Program-made: the position numbers and the translations under genes
Notes under the pieces: generated by a model
The model's input: only the letters and a program-made list of their open reading frames with translations
Told to the model about the DNA's origin: nothing
Databases searched by the model: none
Shown here: piece by piece, positions 1 through 10,467 of the stretch
How the letters are laid out: each line of letters opens with the position of its first letter
Position numbering within the stretch: position 1 is the stretch's first letter
Source: Areca catechu
Lineage: Eukaryota > Streptophyta > Magnoliopsida > Arecales > Arecaceae
Assembly (NCBI GenBank): GCA_021397845.1
Contig: CM038038.1
Coordinates: forward strand, 70,788,748 to 70,852,747
Reading direction: 5' to 3'
Length of the DNA: 64,000 bases

Positions 1-503
1 AAGCTTACGCTAGCAGTTTAAAGCCCTAAAAGTAAGAACGAGAACAGGACCCCAGGATTAAGAAACCTGGGTAGGACTAGCTCGACCTACAATATCTACT
101 TAAAAGATAAAGAGAAGGCAAACCTCAAACTTCTGAAGCGCCCGGTGCAGAGATCGCTCAACTCGGCGGATGCGGCCTGGATGCCCGAACAGTCGAACCC
201 GTGGGAGTGCTGGCTTTGGGTCTGGAGGTCGCGATGGCAAAGCTGACTGTCGCCAATGCTCGAGATGCCAGGGAGGACCTGTAGGCAAACAAAAGAAAGG
301 TCAGTGGAATGTGGAGATGTACGGAAAGGAATAGAACTAGAGTTGGGAAGGGGCTTCGAGCCTGGTGTCTGGTTGAATTTCGAAGTCGAAGTTGGGGATA
401 ACTTGGGGCCTCACACCCTGCGACATCCCGGAGGATGAAGGAATGTGGCCTCATACCACGCGACGTCATGGAGGACGAAGTCAAGGGACCAATCCCCCTC
501 TCC
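1..503 (-). repeat. Fragment of a gypsy-type LTR (3' half), reverse orientation
   Basis: No gene is supportable here. The first 100 bases (blocks reading CCCTAAAAGTAAG and TAGGACTAGCTC) resemble the stretch at about 6690-6750, which lies in a reverse-strand LTR beginning TGATGCAGGAC, and also resemble 38000-38390. The GGGCCTCACACC motif near 400 and GGCCTCATACC near 450 recur at 38340. I read the stretch as the distal part of that LTR family, cut by cloning at base 1. Several short open frames occur but none shows a protein motif. The right edge coincides with a HindIII site. Confidence 0.5.
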
Positions 504-509
504 AAGCTT
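504..509. other. HindIII site at an abrupt repeat junction
   Basis: AAGCTT at 504-509 is the exact point where similarity to the G1 right LTR begins; the same site lies at 5180-5185 in that LTR. In the right LTR the 88 bases before the site belong to the LTR, while here unrelated LTR sequence lies to the left. The window itself also begins with AAGCTT. This is what co-ligation of two HindIII fragments would look like. A natural truncation at this point would have to be a coincidence. Confidence 0.6.
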
Positions 510-1832
510 AGCTGTTTTATTTAAATCCTGTAATTAGTCAGCTTATGTTGAGCTAGTTCAGTTCAGTATTAGTCAGCTCATGTTGAGCTAATTTTATTTT
601 TTTGAGTCCTGTCCAAGCATACTGAAGACTCAAGACTATATCATACAAGTGAAGACCAAGTCCAACTATATTGAAGACATGGAAGTATAGCCCAAGTCCA
701 ACCCAGCTTGAAGATTTGAAGACCCTAGGAGGAAAATTCAGAAAACCCTGATTCCTTGCAGATGCCCTCCAGATGCCCAGATTCCCTTCCAGATGCCAAA
801 GTATATTCATAGACCATGGCATCCATGATTCTAGAGGTCCATCTGCATCCTATCCCAAAGAAATCAAGCCCAGGTGCCAAGCCCAAGCCCTAAAGAAGCA
901 AGATACCAGGGAATATTCCTGCTACATGGCTACCAGGCCACCTCAGCTTCCAGAGGCCCAAACCCATGCACCCGAGCCCCTTTGGGCCGGCCTTTTGCTG
1001 CTCCTAGAAGCCCAACACGCCTTCCTAGGCATCCTTGGAGTGTTGGCCAAGTCAAGAGAATTTTTAGGGATTTTTCTACCTAATATTTCCTTATTTTCTA
1101 GCTAGGGTTTGAGAGGGAAAAGGATTCTTATGTAAAGACTAATGTACCCTTACTTGGAGCCCAAGGTTAAGGGTCTATTTAAAGGACCCTAGCCTCTTGT
1201 ATGAAGGAAGATTTTGATATATGAAATAAACCTTGAGTTCTTCTATTATTTTGTGTGATTACCCTACTGTGTGCATAAAGGGATTTGAGAGTTCTTCTAC
1301 CCGGTGTTTGCAACCATCTTCCTACCGCCAACCATCCTTCCAGCCCCCTCCAAAACTTTCTTCCCTTTGCTATTTTCCTTTGTTTTCTTGATTTTCTCTA
1401 AGTTTTCTAACCCTTGACAGGTCGTTTGCAGGTCCATGAGTTCCTACGAATCCAACGACTCCAGCCAAGCCTCAATCGGACCACCGAGCAGAAAGCCGGG
1501 TATCCGCGGGTCTTTGGCTCGATTTTCCAGGCCGCATCTATCGAGGAACGAGAGATCCCTTCACTGAAACTTTTATCGGGCACTTCAGACATTGTCAGGT
1601 ACACCCCCTCTACCTCCAGTCTTATTATTGTAGGAGAACTTGCCCTAACCGAGGCTTCTCAGCCCCGGCGATCCTTCTTTAGTACTTTTCTAGGTTCTAA
1701 TCTGCATGCTTGGCTTCAAAAATTCATACAAAATCTCCTACACCTAATTTTGATCTAAAATTCAAGAATTAATCACCTAACCCCACATATAAAACATATA
1801 AAATGAATTGCATGCATATTAGTCCCCCATCA
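504..1832 (+). repeat. G1 5' LTR, left end missing
   Basis: This matches 5180-6507 throughout and ends in CCCCCATCA directly before the primer binding site. The missing left part (88 bases in the other LTR) is cut at a HindIII site. The stretch near 1165-1200 (GGGTCTATTTAAAGGACCC) looks like a TATA-type promoter region, and CCCTTGACAGGTCG near 1413 marks a block conserved in all gypsy-type LTRs of this window. Confidence 0.88.
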
Positions 1833-1834
1833 TT

Positions 1835-1846
1835 TGGTATCAGAGC
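1835..1846 (+). promoter_or_regulatory. G1 primer binding site (tRNA-iMet)
   Basis: TGGTATCAGAGC lies two bases after the LTR end and is complementary to the 3' end of plant initiator methionine tRNA, the usual primer for minus-strand synthesis in many plant LTR elements. Confidence 0.9.
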
Positions 1847-2711
1847 TTAGATTAGGGCTTGTTTTCTACAATTTTTCAGTCCATAAATGATATGTTATTT
1901 TAATTATTTCTCTCTGCTCAAAACTCTAAGAATTCTAAGATTTATTTTGTTAGATTCAACATAATTCAAAGTAATTTCTGGAATTTTTTCATATTTTATT
2001 TTGGTCTGTGCAGTTTCTACAAGCCAAAATACAACCTGTAAATTTTCAGCTCTGTTTTTTTCAGCAAAACAATTTTGGAAGTTTTAGGGTTTTGTTTAGC
2101 ATTTTTTTGCATATCTTTTATTTTTAGTATGTTTCTAGTATATTAGGTCATTTTTGCAAATCATATCTCTGCAAAGGAAAATTTTTTTTTTTTAAAAAAA
2201 ATCACATATATAAAAGCTACCAAAACATCTAACCCTAATTTGCATCATTTGCCTACCATCATTGCATAATCTACTTTTAAGGATAATCTTGCTATGTCAT
2301 ATGGGGGGAGGATTTGATCACCTCTCCTTAGCCCAAAACCACACCTCCTTTGCATTCGGTCCCAAGCCTACACTAAAATCGATTAGACTTAATTTGCCCT
2401 AGTGGGCTAGGGACACCAACTGGTCGGGTCCGAGCTAGTGTTAGATCACCGTGTCAAGTTAACCTGTGTGTGCCTTGTGCTCAGTGTCTAGAACGGTGGT
2501 TCAGGGATTCAATCCCGAAGGGCTTGTGTGCTGGTCTGCTTACCTGGCCAATCTCTGATTGGTGTCTAGGATTGGCAATCAGGGACCTAACACTCCCCTT
2601 ACACCTGCCTGGCTGAGTACAGGGTTACTATAGGCTAGTTTGCCATCCTGATTGAGCATCTAGTTTGGACTCTAGGTCTAGTCAACTGTAGTCAGTTTGA
2701 TCGAGTCTTGC
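1847..2711 (+). other. G1 untranslated leader
   Basis: This 865-base stretch between the primer site and the gag-like start has no convincing coding potential. It is AT-rich to about 2280, then follows a C/T-rich segment closely conserved in G2 at 21601-22463, including TAGTGGGCTAGGGACACC. Conservation in both copies suggests leader functions such as packaging, which is inference. Confidence 0.75.
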
Positions 2712-4426
2712 ATGAGCACTAGATCAGGGGTTTCATATCACCCACCTCCTTCACAAATGTCTGAACCCATGAAAAATTTGCAAGCCCAAATAAAAGCACT
2801 CACTGAGCAACTAACCCAATCCATGGCCCAGTTAACTCAGTCTAGTACCCAAACCAACAATAGAATTGACCATCTTGCCAATAGGTTTGACCAGTTAGAA
2901 GGCCATATAGGGACCATAGAAAGATCCCATGGGTCACAGTCTGAGCCAGATCCTGAGTCCCCTCAACCTAGGAGGACCCCAAACCTTGATCCATTCCATG
3001 ATACTGAACCTAGAAGAACCCCTTACCACGACCCTTATTATGATACTGAACCTAGAAGAACCCCTTACTATGACCCTTATTATGATACTGAACCTAGGAG
3101 AGCCCCTCATCCTGACCCATACTATAATCCTGAGCCTAGGAGGACCCCAAACCCTGATCCATACCTTGAGGCTGAACCTAGGAGAGGCCATCGTCCTGAC
3201 TCAATCCCTAAGGTTAGTCCTAGAAGACCCAATCAAGATTTTGTAGACCAGGAAGATAGATCTTATTTACCCTCTCCCTATAAGCCTAGTATACCCACAA
3301 CCTATATATCTTATGACTCCAAATCCTCCGACTCTAGAATCTATGAACCCATATCCCATGAGTCCAGTAGACCCAAGACCCATGAGCTGAACCCAAATCC
3401 TATGACCCCAGATCTTATAATCCCGTGACCCATAGATCTGCACCCTTGTCCTATGAGCCTAGGGAGCCCATAACCCCTAGGTATCAATCTAGTACTAGTC
3501 AGGTTTTCCTTAGTCAACTTGAACCCCATATGATTAGTATCCCTAAATATGAGCCCAGTAGTGAGCCACTACCCCTTAAGCAACCTGAACCTACTAGGAT
3601 TAGTATCCATAATCAGAAACCAGAACCTAACCAATTTTTCCCTAGCCGACCTTCTCCAACCATTCCTGAAATTGACAAGGCTTACATTAACGTAGAAGTG
3701 TATGAAGCTGATGTGAGCCTAATGGATGACTATGAGGGAGAAGAGGAGACACCTTTAGTAGACCTCGAATTAGCTGACCCAGTAGATACCCAGGTAGAAA
3801 CCAACCCAGAGCTAGTTGACCCTAACCACATCCAACATAAAGCTATAGTGGAAGAACAAATAAAGGAAGAGAACCTAGGTACTGCTGCTAGAGCCTTACC
3901 TGAGAAAACCATGGAGGAGAGACAAATTATAGAGTCTAGTCCAAAAATACAAGAACTAGAAGAATTTATTAAGGACCTGATCTCTTTGAATCAATACCTT
4001 CAAGATGAGCCCCCTCATATAGTTTCCATTAAGGACTTCTTCCCTGAAATTGGTGACCCATCCTTCCATTATGCAAACCCTGTAAATATAGCTCAACCTC
4101 GTAAGGTTAACCTCATTAGTATAGGATTAGTTCCTGACACCCCATCTTTTATCCTACTATATCCAACTAACCCGAAACCTTTTTCTCTACCCTACCAAAC
4201 TAATTCTGAACCCACTTCCTATTTTCTGCCCTTTCCAGACATCTCCAACATTTTTAGGATCATTAGATTGCATTTAGTTGAGATTAGCGTACTGCATGTA
4301 TTCATTACGCATGTTAGGTTTACATTATACTTCTGGCATACCCTTTGGCATTTGCTTGGAGTCCATTGTAAATACTCTTGTGAACACCACACTAGGGTCA
4401 GACCTAGAGAATCTATAGTCTCTTAG
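2712..4426 (+). pseudogene. G1 gag-like ORF, broken by a frameshift
   Basis: The start ATG at 2712 gives MSTRSGVSYHPP, the same start as the intact copy in G2. The N-terminus (about residues 16-70) is a Gln/Leu-rich probable coiled coil. It is followed by Arg-Arg-Thr-Pro and Asp-Pro-Tyr repeats. Reading stops at 3426-3428 and the remainder continues in another frame from 3425 to 4426. Alignment with G2 by eye shows that G1 lacks roughly 200 bases of the second repeat block, which explains the shift. The later part holds an acidic stretch and a hydrophobic, His-rich C-terminus. I see no CCHC knuckle. The N-terminus resembles plant gypsy gag proteins, while the C-terminal half is unrecognised. 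Confidence 0.75.
2968..3190 (+). repeat. 45-bp coding tandem repeat in the G1 gag-like ORF
   Basis: Five to six imperfect units of about 45 bases encode 15-residue repeats of the form EPRRTPxxDPYxDT. Adjacent units near 3005-3095 are almost identical, suggesting recent local expansion. G2 has fewer units here but a second related block at about 23140-23320. Confidence 0.85.
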
Positions 4427-4559
4427 GTTTAGGCCCATAAAAGTCTAATAAATTTCCTTCGATAGGAATGCAAAGTCGAGTCTATTAGGTGTTAGTTTGA
4501 GTCCTTTGCATCATCTTGTTAGGAGTCTGCATGTGCCTAGCATGTTCACCACCTGCACT

Positions 4560-5155
4560 AATCCTAAAACAACTGACGAATTCCCGAAGAAGGGTCAAAG
4601 AATTTGATGTAGTGGATTTCATCTTGGTTAGGCTTAGGCCTAAAAGAAGCTTCATGCTTGTAGAGTCGGACCTTTTAAAGTGATAGAGAAGGATTGGATC
4701 AAATGCCTATGTTAGACTTGCCTTCGGATATGGGCATTAGTTCTACCTTCAATATTACAGACCTGGTTAAGTATAGTGAACCGGCAACGATACCCAGTGA
4801 GGCTTTTGGACCTATCCCTTCTGTTGAGAGTGATCCTTACCCGGAGTGTCCACCACTTAATTGGCCTGAGAGAGTAGAACGGATCGAGCGTATCCTGGAC
4901 GATCAAGTCATTACGACCCGGGGCCATGGTTATCAATGCTTCCTAGTCCAATGGCAAGGCCGGCCAGAGTCGGATGATTCATGGATTTCTCGAGAGGACT
5001 TGCAACGTCTCAACCCAGACCTTCTCAAGAGATATGTGAGCCAGTCTGATCTTCACTCGATAGGGTCGAGTTCCTCCCACCCTGGGAGAATTGGTGCGGA
5101 CACCAAAGACACCAGAATGAGGCAGAGGCTTCTCAAACCTCTGTGGATCACTTAA
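4560..5155 (+). pseudogene. G1 integrase C-terminus and chromodomain remnant
   Basis: About 4570-4680 encodes RRVKEF..D..LVRLRP, the typical start of the integrase C-terminal (GPY/F) module of gypsy elements, followed by a stop and frameshifts. From 4694 an open frame covers the end of that module (DLPSDMGISSTFNITDLV) and a chromodomain at about 4870-5040, with the RIERILDDQ strand, QCFLVQWQG and DDSWI. The usual first aromatic cage residue is absent, as in the group II chromodomains of many plant chromoviruses. In that family chromodomains help direct integration to chromatin. The frame runs across the purine tract and ends 64 bases inside the 3' LTR. The rest of pol is missing. Confidence 0.8.
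5084..5090 (+). promoter_or_regulatory. G1 polypurine tract
   Basis: The short purine run GGGAGAA stands one base before the TGGTGCGG start of the 3' LTR, as expected for the plus-strand primer. The same run stands before the G2 3' LTR. Confidence 0.7.
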
Positions 5156-6507
5156 TTGACATTCAAGTCTACTGTAATAAAGCTTAGCTATTTTATTTAA
5201 ATCCTGTAATTAGTCAGCTCATGTTGAGCTAGTTCAGTTCGGTATTAGTTAGCTCATGTTGAGCTAATTTTATTTTTTTGAGTCTTGTCCAAGCATACTG
5301 AAGACTCAAGACTATATCATACAAGTGAAGACCAAGTCCAACTAGATTGAAGACATGGAAGTATAGCCCAAGTCCAACCCAGCATGAAGATTTGAAGACC
5401 CCAGGAGAAAAATTCAGAAAACCCTGATTCCTTGCAGATGCCCTCCAAATGCCTAGATTCCCTTCCAGATGCCAAAGTATATTCATAGACCAGGGCATCC
5501 ATGATTCTAGAGGTCCATCTGCATTCTAGCCTAAAGAAATCAAGCCCAGGTGCCAAGCCCAAGCCCTAAAGAAGCAAGATACCAGGGAATATTCCTACTA
5601 CATGGCTACCAGGCCACCCCAGCTTCCAGAGGCCCAAACCCATGCACCCGAGCCCCTTTGGGCTGGCCTCTTGCTGCTCCTAGAAGCCCAACATGCCCCC
5701 TAGGCATCCTTGGAGTGTTGGCCAAGTCAAGAGAATTTTTAAGGATTTTTCTACCTAATATTTCCTTATTTTCTAGCTAGGGTTTGAGAGGGAAAAGGAT
5801 TCTTATGTAAAGACTAATGTGCCCTTACTTGGAGCCCAAGGTTAAGGGTCTATTTAAAGGACCCTAGCCTCTTGTATAAAAGGAGATTTTGATATATGAA
5901 ATAAACCTTGAGTTCTTCTATTATTTTGTATGATTACCCTGCTGTGTGTATAAAGGGGTTTGAGAGTTCTTCTACCCGGTGTTTGCAACCATCTTCCTGC
6001 CGCCAACCATCCTTCCAACCCCCTCCAAAACTTTCTTCTCTTTGCTATTTTCCTTTGTTTTTTTGATTTCCTCTGAGTTTTCTAGCCCCTGACAGGTCAT
6101 TTGCAGGTCCACGAGTTTTTACGAATCCAACGACTTCAGTCAAGCCTCAATCGGACCACCGAGCAGAAAGCCAGGTATCTGCGAGTCTTTGGCTCGGTTT
6201 TCCAGGCCGTATCCATCGAGGAACGAGAGATCCCTTCGCTGCGATCTTCATCGGGCACTTCAGACATTGTCAGGTACACCCCCTCTACCTCCAGTCTTAT
6301 TATTATAGGAGAACTTGCCCTAACCGAGGCTTCTCAGCCCCGGCGATCCTTCTTTAGTACTTTTCTAGGTTCTAATCTGCATGCTTGGCTTCAAAAATTC
6401 ATACAAAATTCTCTACAACTAATTTTGATCTTAGATCTGGGAATTAATCACCTAACCCCACATATAAAATATATAAAAAGAATTGCATGCATATTAGTCC
6501 CCCATCA
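5092..6507 (+). repeat. G1 3' LTR (1416 bp)
   Basis: It begins TGGTGCGGACACC and ends CCCCATCA, so TG...CA termini are kept. It contains TATTTAAAGG at about 5850, a likely promoter, and an AATAAA signal near 5901. It is shared with the left LTR from 5180 onward and, more distantly, with the G2 LTRs. Confidence 0.9.
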
Positions 6508-6555
6508 GAATCTTCAATGTGCATTGTAACTAACTCACTTGATTCTAGCACTAAG

Positions 6556-7628
6556 TGATGCAGGACTATTTATGCATGCTAATTATTTTTTTGTTGTCAG
6601 GCATTAAGATAGGTGTTTGTATCCTAAATTGCAAGCCAAGATATTAAGTAGGAAAGTCTATAAAAAATTTGAAGCACATGCATGCAGAAATAAACCCTAA
6701 AAGTAAAGAAACAGGATCGCCAAGGCTAAGAAACCCTGGTTAGGACTAGCTCTTTTGCAATACCGCTATTAGAGGAGTCTAGGAGGTGTACCTGGCAGAG
6801 ATTTGAAGATGATCCATGAAGAGTTTGCTCTATGCTCTCGGATGCAGCTTGAAAAATAAAGCTATCGATCTTGCAGATTCACAGCTTTCAATCTGGTGGC
6901 CCGAAAGCGATTAGATGGAATCCTTGGATTCGTGAACTCTGAGGGACCTGCAAATCACTTATCAGGGGTTATAAAACAAGGAAAAGTAGGATTAGATCAT
7001 TGAAAGAAGGAGGGGAAGAGGTTTAAAGAAGGTGCAAAGAGGTGAAGAAGGCTGGTGGCTTGGAGGCAGGGCACAGGGATTACATAGATACCCTTAATCT
7101 CACTGAAAATTTATACAGAACTTTGAGAAAAACTAAAGAGAAATTCATTCATAACAATTCATAATAATTGATCATTAATTACAAGAGGGTGGAGGGGTGG
7201 GATATTTATAGATGTTCCCATGCCCTCTTCTAGTTAGGATAGGAATACAAAATTTGATAGGGAGAAGGATTACAAAGTTGCATAGAACTAGGAGTACACA
7301 ATTTGAGTAGAAATAAAACTTAATCTCCTAGTTAGAAGTGGACTCTTCTCTTTCTTTGACTTGGTCAAGGGCTCCTTATGGGCTTGGGCTGGGATGAAAT
7401 TCTCTTGGACTGCTTTGACTTTTCCACTCCCTGCTGGGCTTGGACTTGGGCACCAACCTTGTTGGACTTGAATTGGAGGGGTGCCAAAGGTAAGAATAGG
7501 CCTGAGGGCATCATGGCCTGATGGAATGAGGATGCCAGGGACTTGGACTTGGGCTTGGGGTACCACTTCATGAATTCTTGTGGGCTGGTATGCGGGGGCG
7601 CTTCTCATGGAGGACTTGGGTAGCATGA
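6556..7628 (-). repeat. Gypsy-type LTR fragment (reverse), cut by a copia element
   Basis: On the plus strand it starts TGATGCAGGAC, i.e. the LTR ends GTCCTGCATCA when read in its own direction. The stretch 7180-7400, reverse-complemented, matches 17520-17740 (the LTR at 16877-18445), including GAGGGCATGGGAAC and the ACCAAGTCAAAG block. The left flank is CTAAG. The expected GGTGTCC...CCACCA end is absent on the right because the copia element begins at 7629. A 112-codon open frame on the minus strand here is LTR sequence, not a gene. The 48 bases at 6508-6555 are unassigned. Confidence 0.75.
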
Positions 7629-7967
7629 TGTTAGATTATTTTCCTGAAAGCCATGTTGGCTTGACACATTATAATTTTTAGGGCATTAACTTTGTACTTA
7701 ATTCTTCTTTATTAATAAAGGATATTAGTTTCATTCATATTGATGTGTCTATGAATCATCCATGGAGTTAATGGACAATGACACATATTCTCAAGAGTTG
7801 AGAATCTGAGATATGTGTCTTTATAGATTAACTCCTAAAGGCTTCCGATTGTTGGAATATCACGAGGATGGTGATTGATCCGTTAAAATCGGGGCATAGA
7901 TTACTTCCCTTGCGACAGGCTGCTGATGCATGTTTAATTGCAATTTCCTATTCTTGGGAGAAAATCA
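7629..7967 (+). repeat. Copia 5' LTR (about 339 bp)
   Basis: It begins TGTTAGATT and ends near AAAATCA, four bases before the primer site. It is short, as in many copia lineages. No second copy exists in the window, so both ends rest on the terminal motif and the primer site position. Confidence 0.65.
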
Positions 7968-7971
7968 ATAG

Positions 7972-7985
7972 TGGTATCAGAGCCA
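7972..7985 (+). promoter_or_regulatory. Copia primer binding site (tRNA-iMet)
   Basis: TGGTATCAGAGCCA matches the complement of the initiator tRNA 3' end over 12 bases. Confidence 0.88.
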
Positions 7986-9584
7986 CAGTTCTCTCTTTAA
8001 CATGCATGCATGAGAATCAGATCTGAAAAATATTCAGATCAGTTAGAAAGATTATGATTTTTTGGATCTATGTTGAACATGAGATTATTCTAGCATAGAA
8101 TTTTATGTTTTGAAAAATGGTTTTCGAAATTAAAATCATAATTTTTAGATCTGAAATTAAATTTAATAATCTAAAATTAAATTGATCAAGGGTTGCACAA
8201 TGTGATGTAAGGTTGTCCTACTATAGGGTTTACCCCCTATAGTGCAAAGGTTGTCCTACTTTGATGTATACCGGTTTTGAAAAAGGGTTTTCAAAAGGAT
8301 TTTTGATTGATTTTATGATTATGTATGTTATTGTATGAGATGCACAAAATTTGGGTTTAGATCTTTATATGATTTATGATCATAAGCCATTAATGTCATG
8401 CACTTAAACCTAATTTTAAAATTGATTTGATCAAGAAAATCAAATTAGGTGCATGAGGGTTTGGGTTGAACAAATTAGGTCTAGCGATTGGGCTGCGTGA
8501 TTAGGGCTTGATTAGATCAACTAGTAACCCTAATGTAATTTTGAGCAAGTGACTAACCTAATCGGATGATAATTAGGGTTAGGTCAAGTGTGCTCAAAAT
8601 TGGTTTTAGATGTAGTCTGGTCAGATCAATTTATTTGATAGTGAATTGATAAGTTAAGACCTAATTTGGCTCAGTGATGAGCCCAGATCATTAGTTAACC
8701 TAATTGAATCTTGTCAGTCAATTGGTGTCTAAGGAAAGTTTCGATCATGGTTTGCTAATTGGGGCTAACTCTTTCTTAACCAACTAGTTTGGCGGAAAGA
8801 GGGTATATTGGCAGAACCCTCCCATGGATTAAACTGACCTAGCCAATTTGGTTGATTAAGTTTTCAAAAGGGTCACTTTTGATTTGAGTTCACCCATGCT
8901 GGTTATATTAAGTCAGACATGAGATTGTGCTGACCTAATATAATTTTAGTCAAACATGAGATTGTACTAACTGAATATAATTGGTTAGTCATGATTTGGC
9001 TGATCAATTTAGAAGAGACCTGAACCTAAGCTCCCAATAAATATTAAGTCATAGGTCTTCTACCATTGTAGTGTGCGGGTGTCCTACTGGTGTTGATTAT
9101 TCTCAGCTAGTTACAGTAGTCTAGTTGCATTGGGAAGACACAACCACCCTATTAAGCATGAGATATTGCTAGGCACTGATGGGGTTGGGCCCAATAAACG
9201 AGCACGTTAAGGGACTCAATGATGGCTTTGTCTAGCAGGAATGGTGGGTCTGACTTAACTAATGATTGGACCAATAAACGGGCATATTGAGGTTCCATGA
9301 TTTAGAGACCAAGAGCTATAACTTGTATTAGATACATTGGACAAGAGTTGGCCACTTATTGGTGTAGCGTGTTACCAATAACCGGATACGGTGAGGTGCC
9401 GCACATCGATGGGACCGTAGCACCTACTAGAAACCTAGAGTCGCAGGTTTTCGCATCTCCACGGGAAGTGTGAGAGATTTGAGAAAATAGTGGGAGTTCT
9501 AAAATTATTTCTTAATGACCCTAGAATAATTTTTATAATTAAGTATAAAGCATCTAATTTGAATCTCTACTCTTGCAGCTAACC
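7986..9584 (+). other. Long copia leader with internal repeats
   Basis: These 1.6 kb lack coding potential. Two features stand out. The phrase CCAATAAACG (third copy CCAATAACCG) recurs at 9191, 9271 and 9375, each followed by a similar tail ending in AAGG or GAGG. A 37-base direct repeat starts at 8911 and 8948. A pyrimidine-rich TCTCTACTCTTGCAG lies just before the gag ATG at 9585 and could be a splice acceptor or chance. Confidence 0.65.
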
Positions 9585-10440
9585 ATGTCTGCTTCAAATC
9601 CCTTAGTCCGTATTCTAGAGACAAATTGACTAGTTGGCCTCAATTTTAAAGATTGGTTGAGAAACTTCAAAATTATTTTGAGTTCTGAGAAGTTGGGCTA
9701 TGTGCTTAACTAGGAACCCCCTGTCTTACCTGACCATCCAAGTGCTCGTCAGACGACTGCACATGAGAAATGGATGGAAGATGATAATAAGGTTAAGTGT
9801 TATATGTTGGCCGCAATGTCAAATGAATTGCAGTGCCAACATGAGGATATGCCAACTGCTACATCGATTTTGATTCACCTACAAGAGTTATATGGTGAAC
9901 AAAGTCGGATTGCATGCTTTAGAAGTATCGAAAAGGCTTTTCAACAACAAGATGCATGAAGGATAGTCAATACACGATCATTGTTTGACAATGATCAAGG
10001 ACATTAAATAGCTTGAGAAGCTGGGCATTCCTATTCATAAGGAGTTTCAGGTAGATTTGATCTTCCAGTCCTTGACTAGTTCATATGCTTAATTTGTTAT
10101 GAATTATAATATAAACAAGTTGAACTACACTTTGCCTGAATTGTTGAACATGTTGGTAAGCAATGAGGGGACCCTGAAGAGTTCAAGGGACTCTATTTAC
10201 TCTGTGGAGCAGTCTTCCTCCAAAAGAAAGTCTACTTAGAAAAAGAAGAAACCTACAAAGAAGCAGAAGAAGGAAAGCAAACAGAAGAAGAAGGACATTC
10301 CCATGAAAGCCAAGGTTAGCAAAGGGAAATGTTTCCACTGCAACACAGATGGCCATTAGAAAAGGAATTGCCCCCTCTACTTGGAAAGCCTGAAGAAATA
10401 GAAGGAGGTTGCACCTTCTGAAGGTAAGCCTATACTCGTT
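9585..10440 (+). pseudogene. Copia gag (UBN2-type), multiple stops
   Basis: The ATG at 9585 gives MSASNPLVRILETN, followed by LVGLNFKDWL, the usual N-terminal pattern of plant copia gag. MSNELQCQHEDMPTA and LYGEQSR belong to the conserved capsid region. A CCHC knuckle (CFHCNTDGH...C) is at about 10330-10375 after a Lys-rich stretch. In-frame stops occur at about 9630, 9712 and 9957 and a frame change follows 9960. Several stops are TAG where relatives have Gln, consistent with C-to-T decay. Gag would form the particle and bind RNA. Confidence 0.85.
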
Positions 10441-10467
10441 ATTGAATTTAACCTAACGATTTCTACT

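Larger units (their letters stand above)
504..6507 (+). mobile_element. G1: pol-less gypsy-type LTR element with chromodomain remnant
   Basis: G1 has two LTRs of one sequence (504-1832, left-truncated, and 5092-6507), an initiator-Met tRNA binding site, a gag-like frame, a remnant of the integrase C-terminus with a chromodomain, and a purine tract. Protease, reverse transcriptase, RNase H and the integrase core are absent, so it could only have moved with enzymes from a relative. By eye the first 360 bases of the two LTRs differ at roughly 4 percent, older than G2. The left target duplication is lost because of the truncation; the five bases to the right are GAATC. Confidence 0.88.

Noticed and set aside
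7288..7626. 112-codon open frame on the minus strand, Pro/Gln-rich
   Set aside because: It lies in a gypsy-type LTR and the matching LTR at 16877-18445 does not keep it as one frame; no domain or conserved start.
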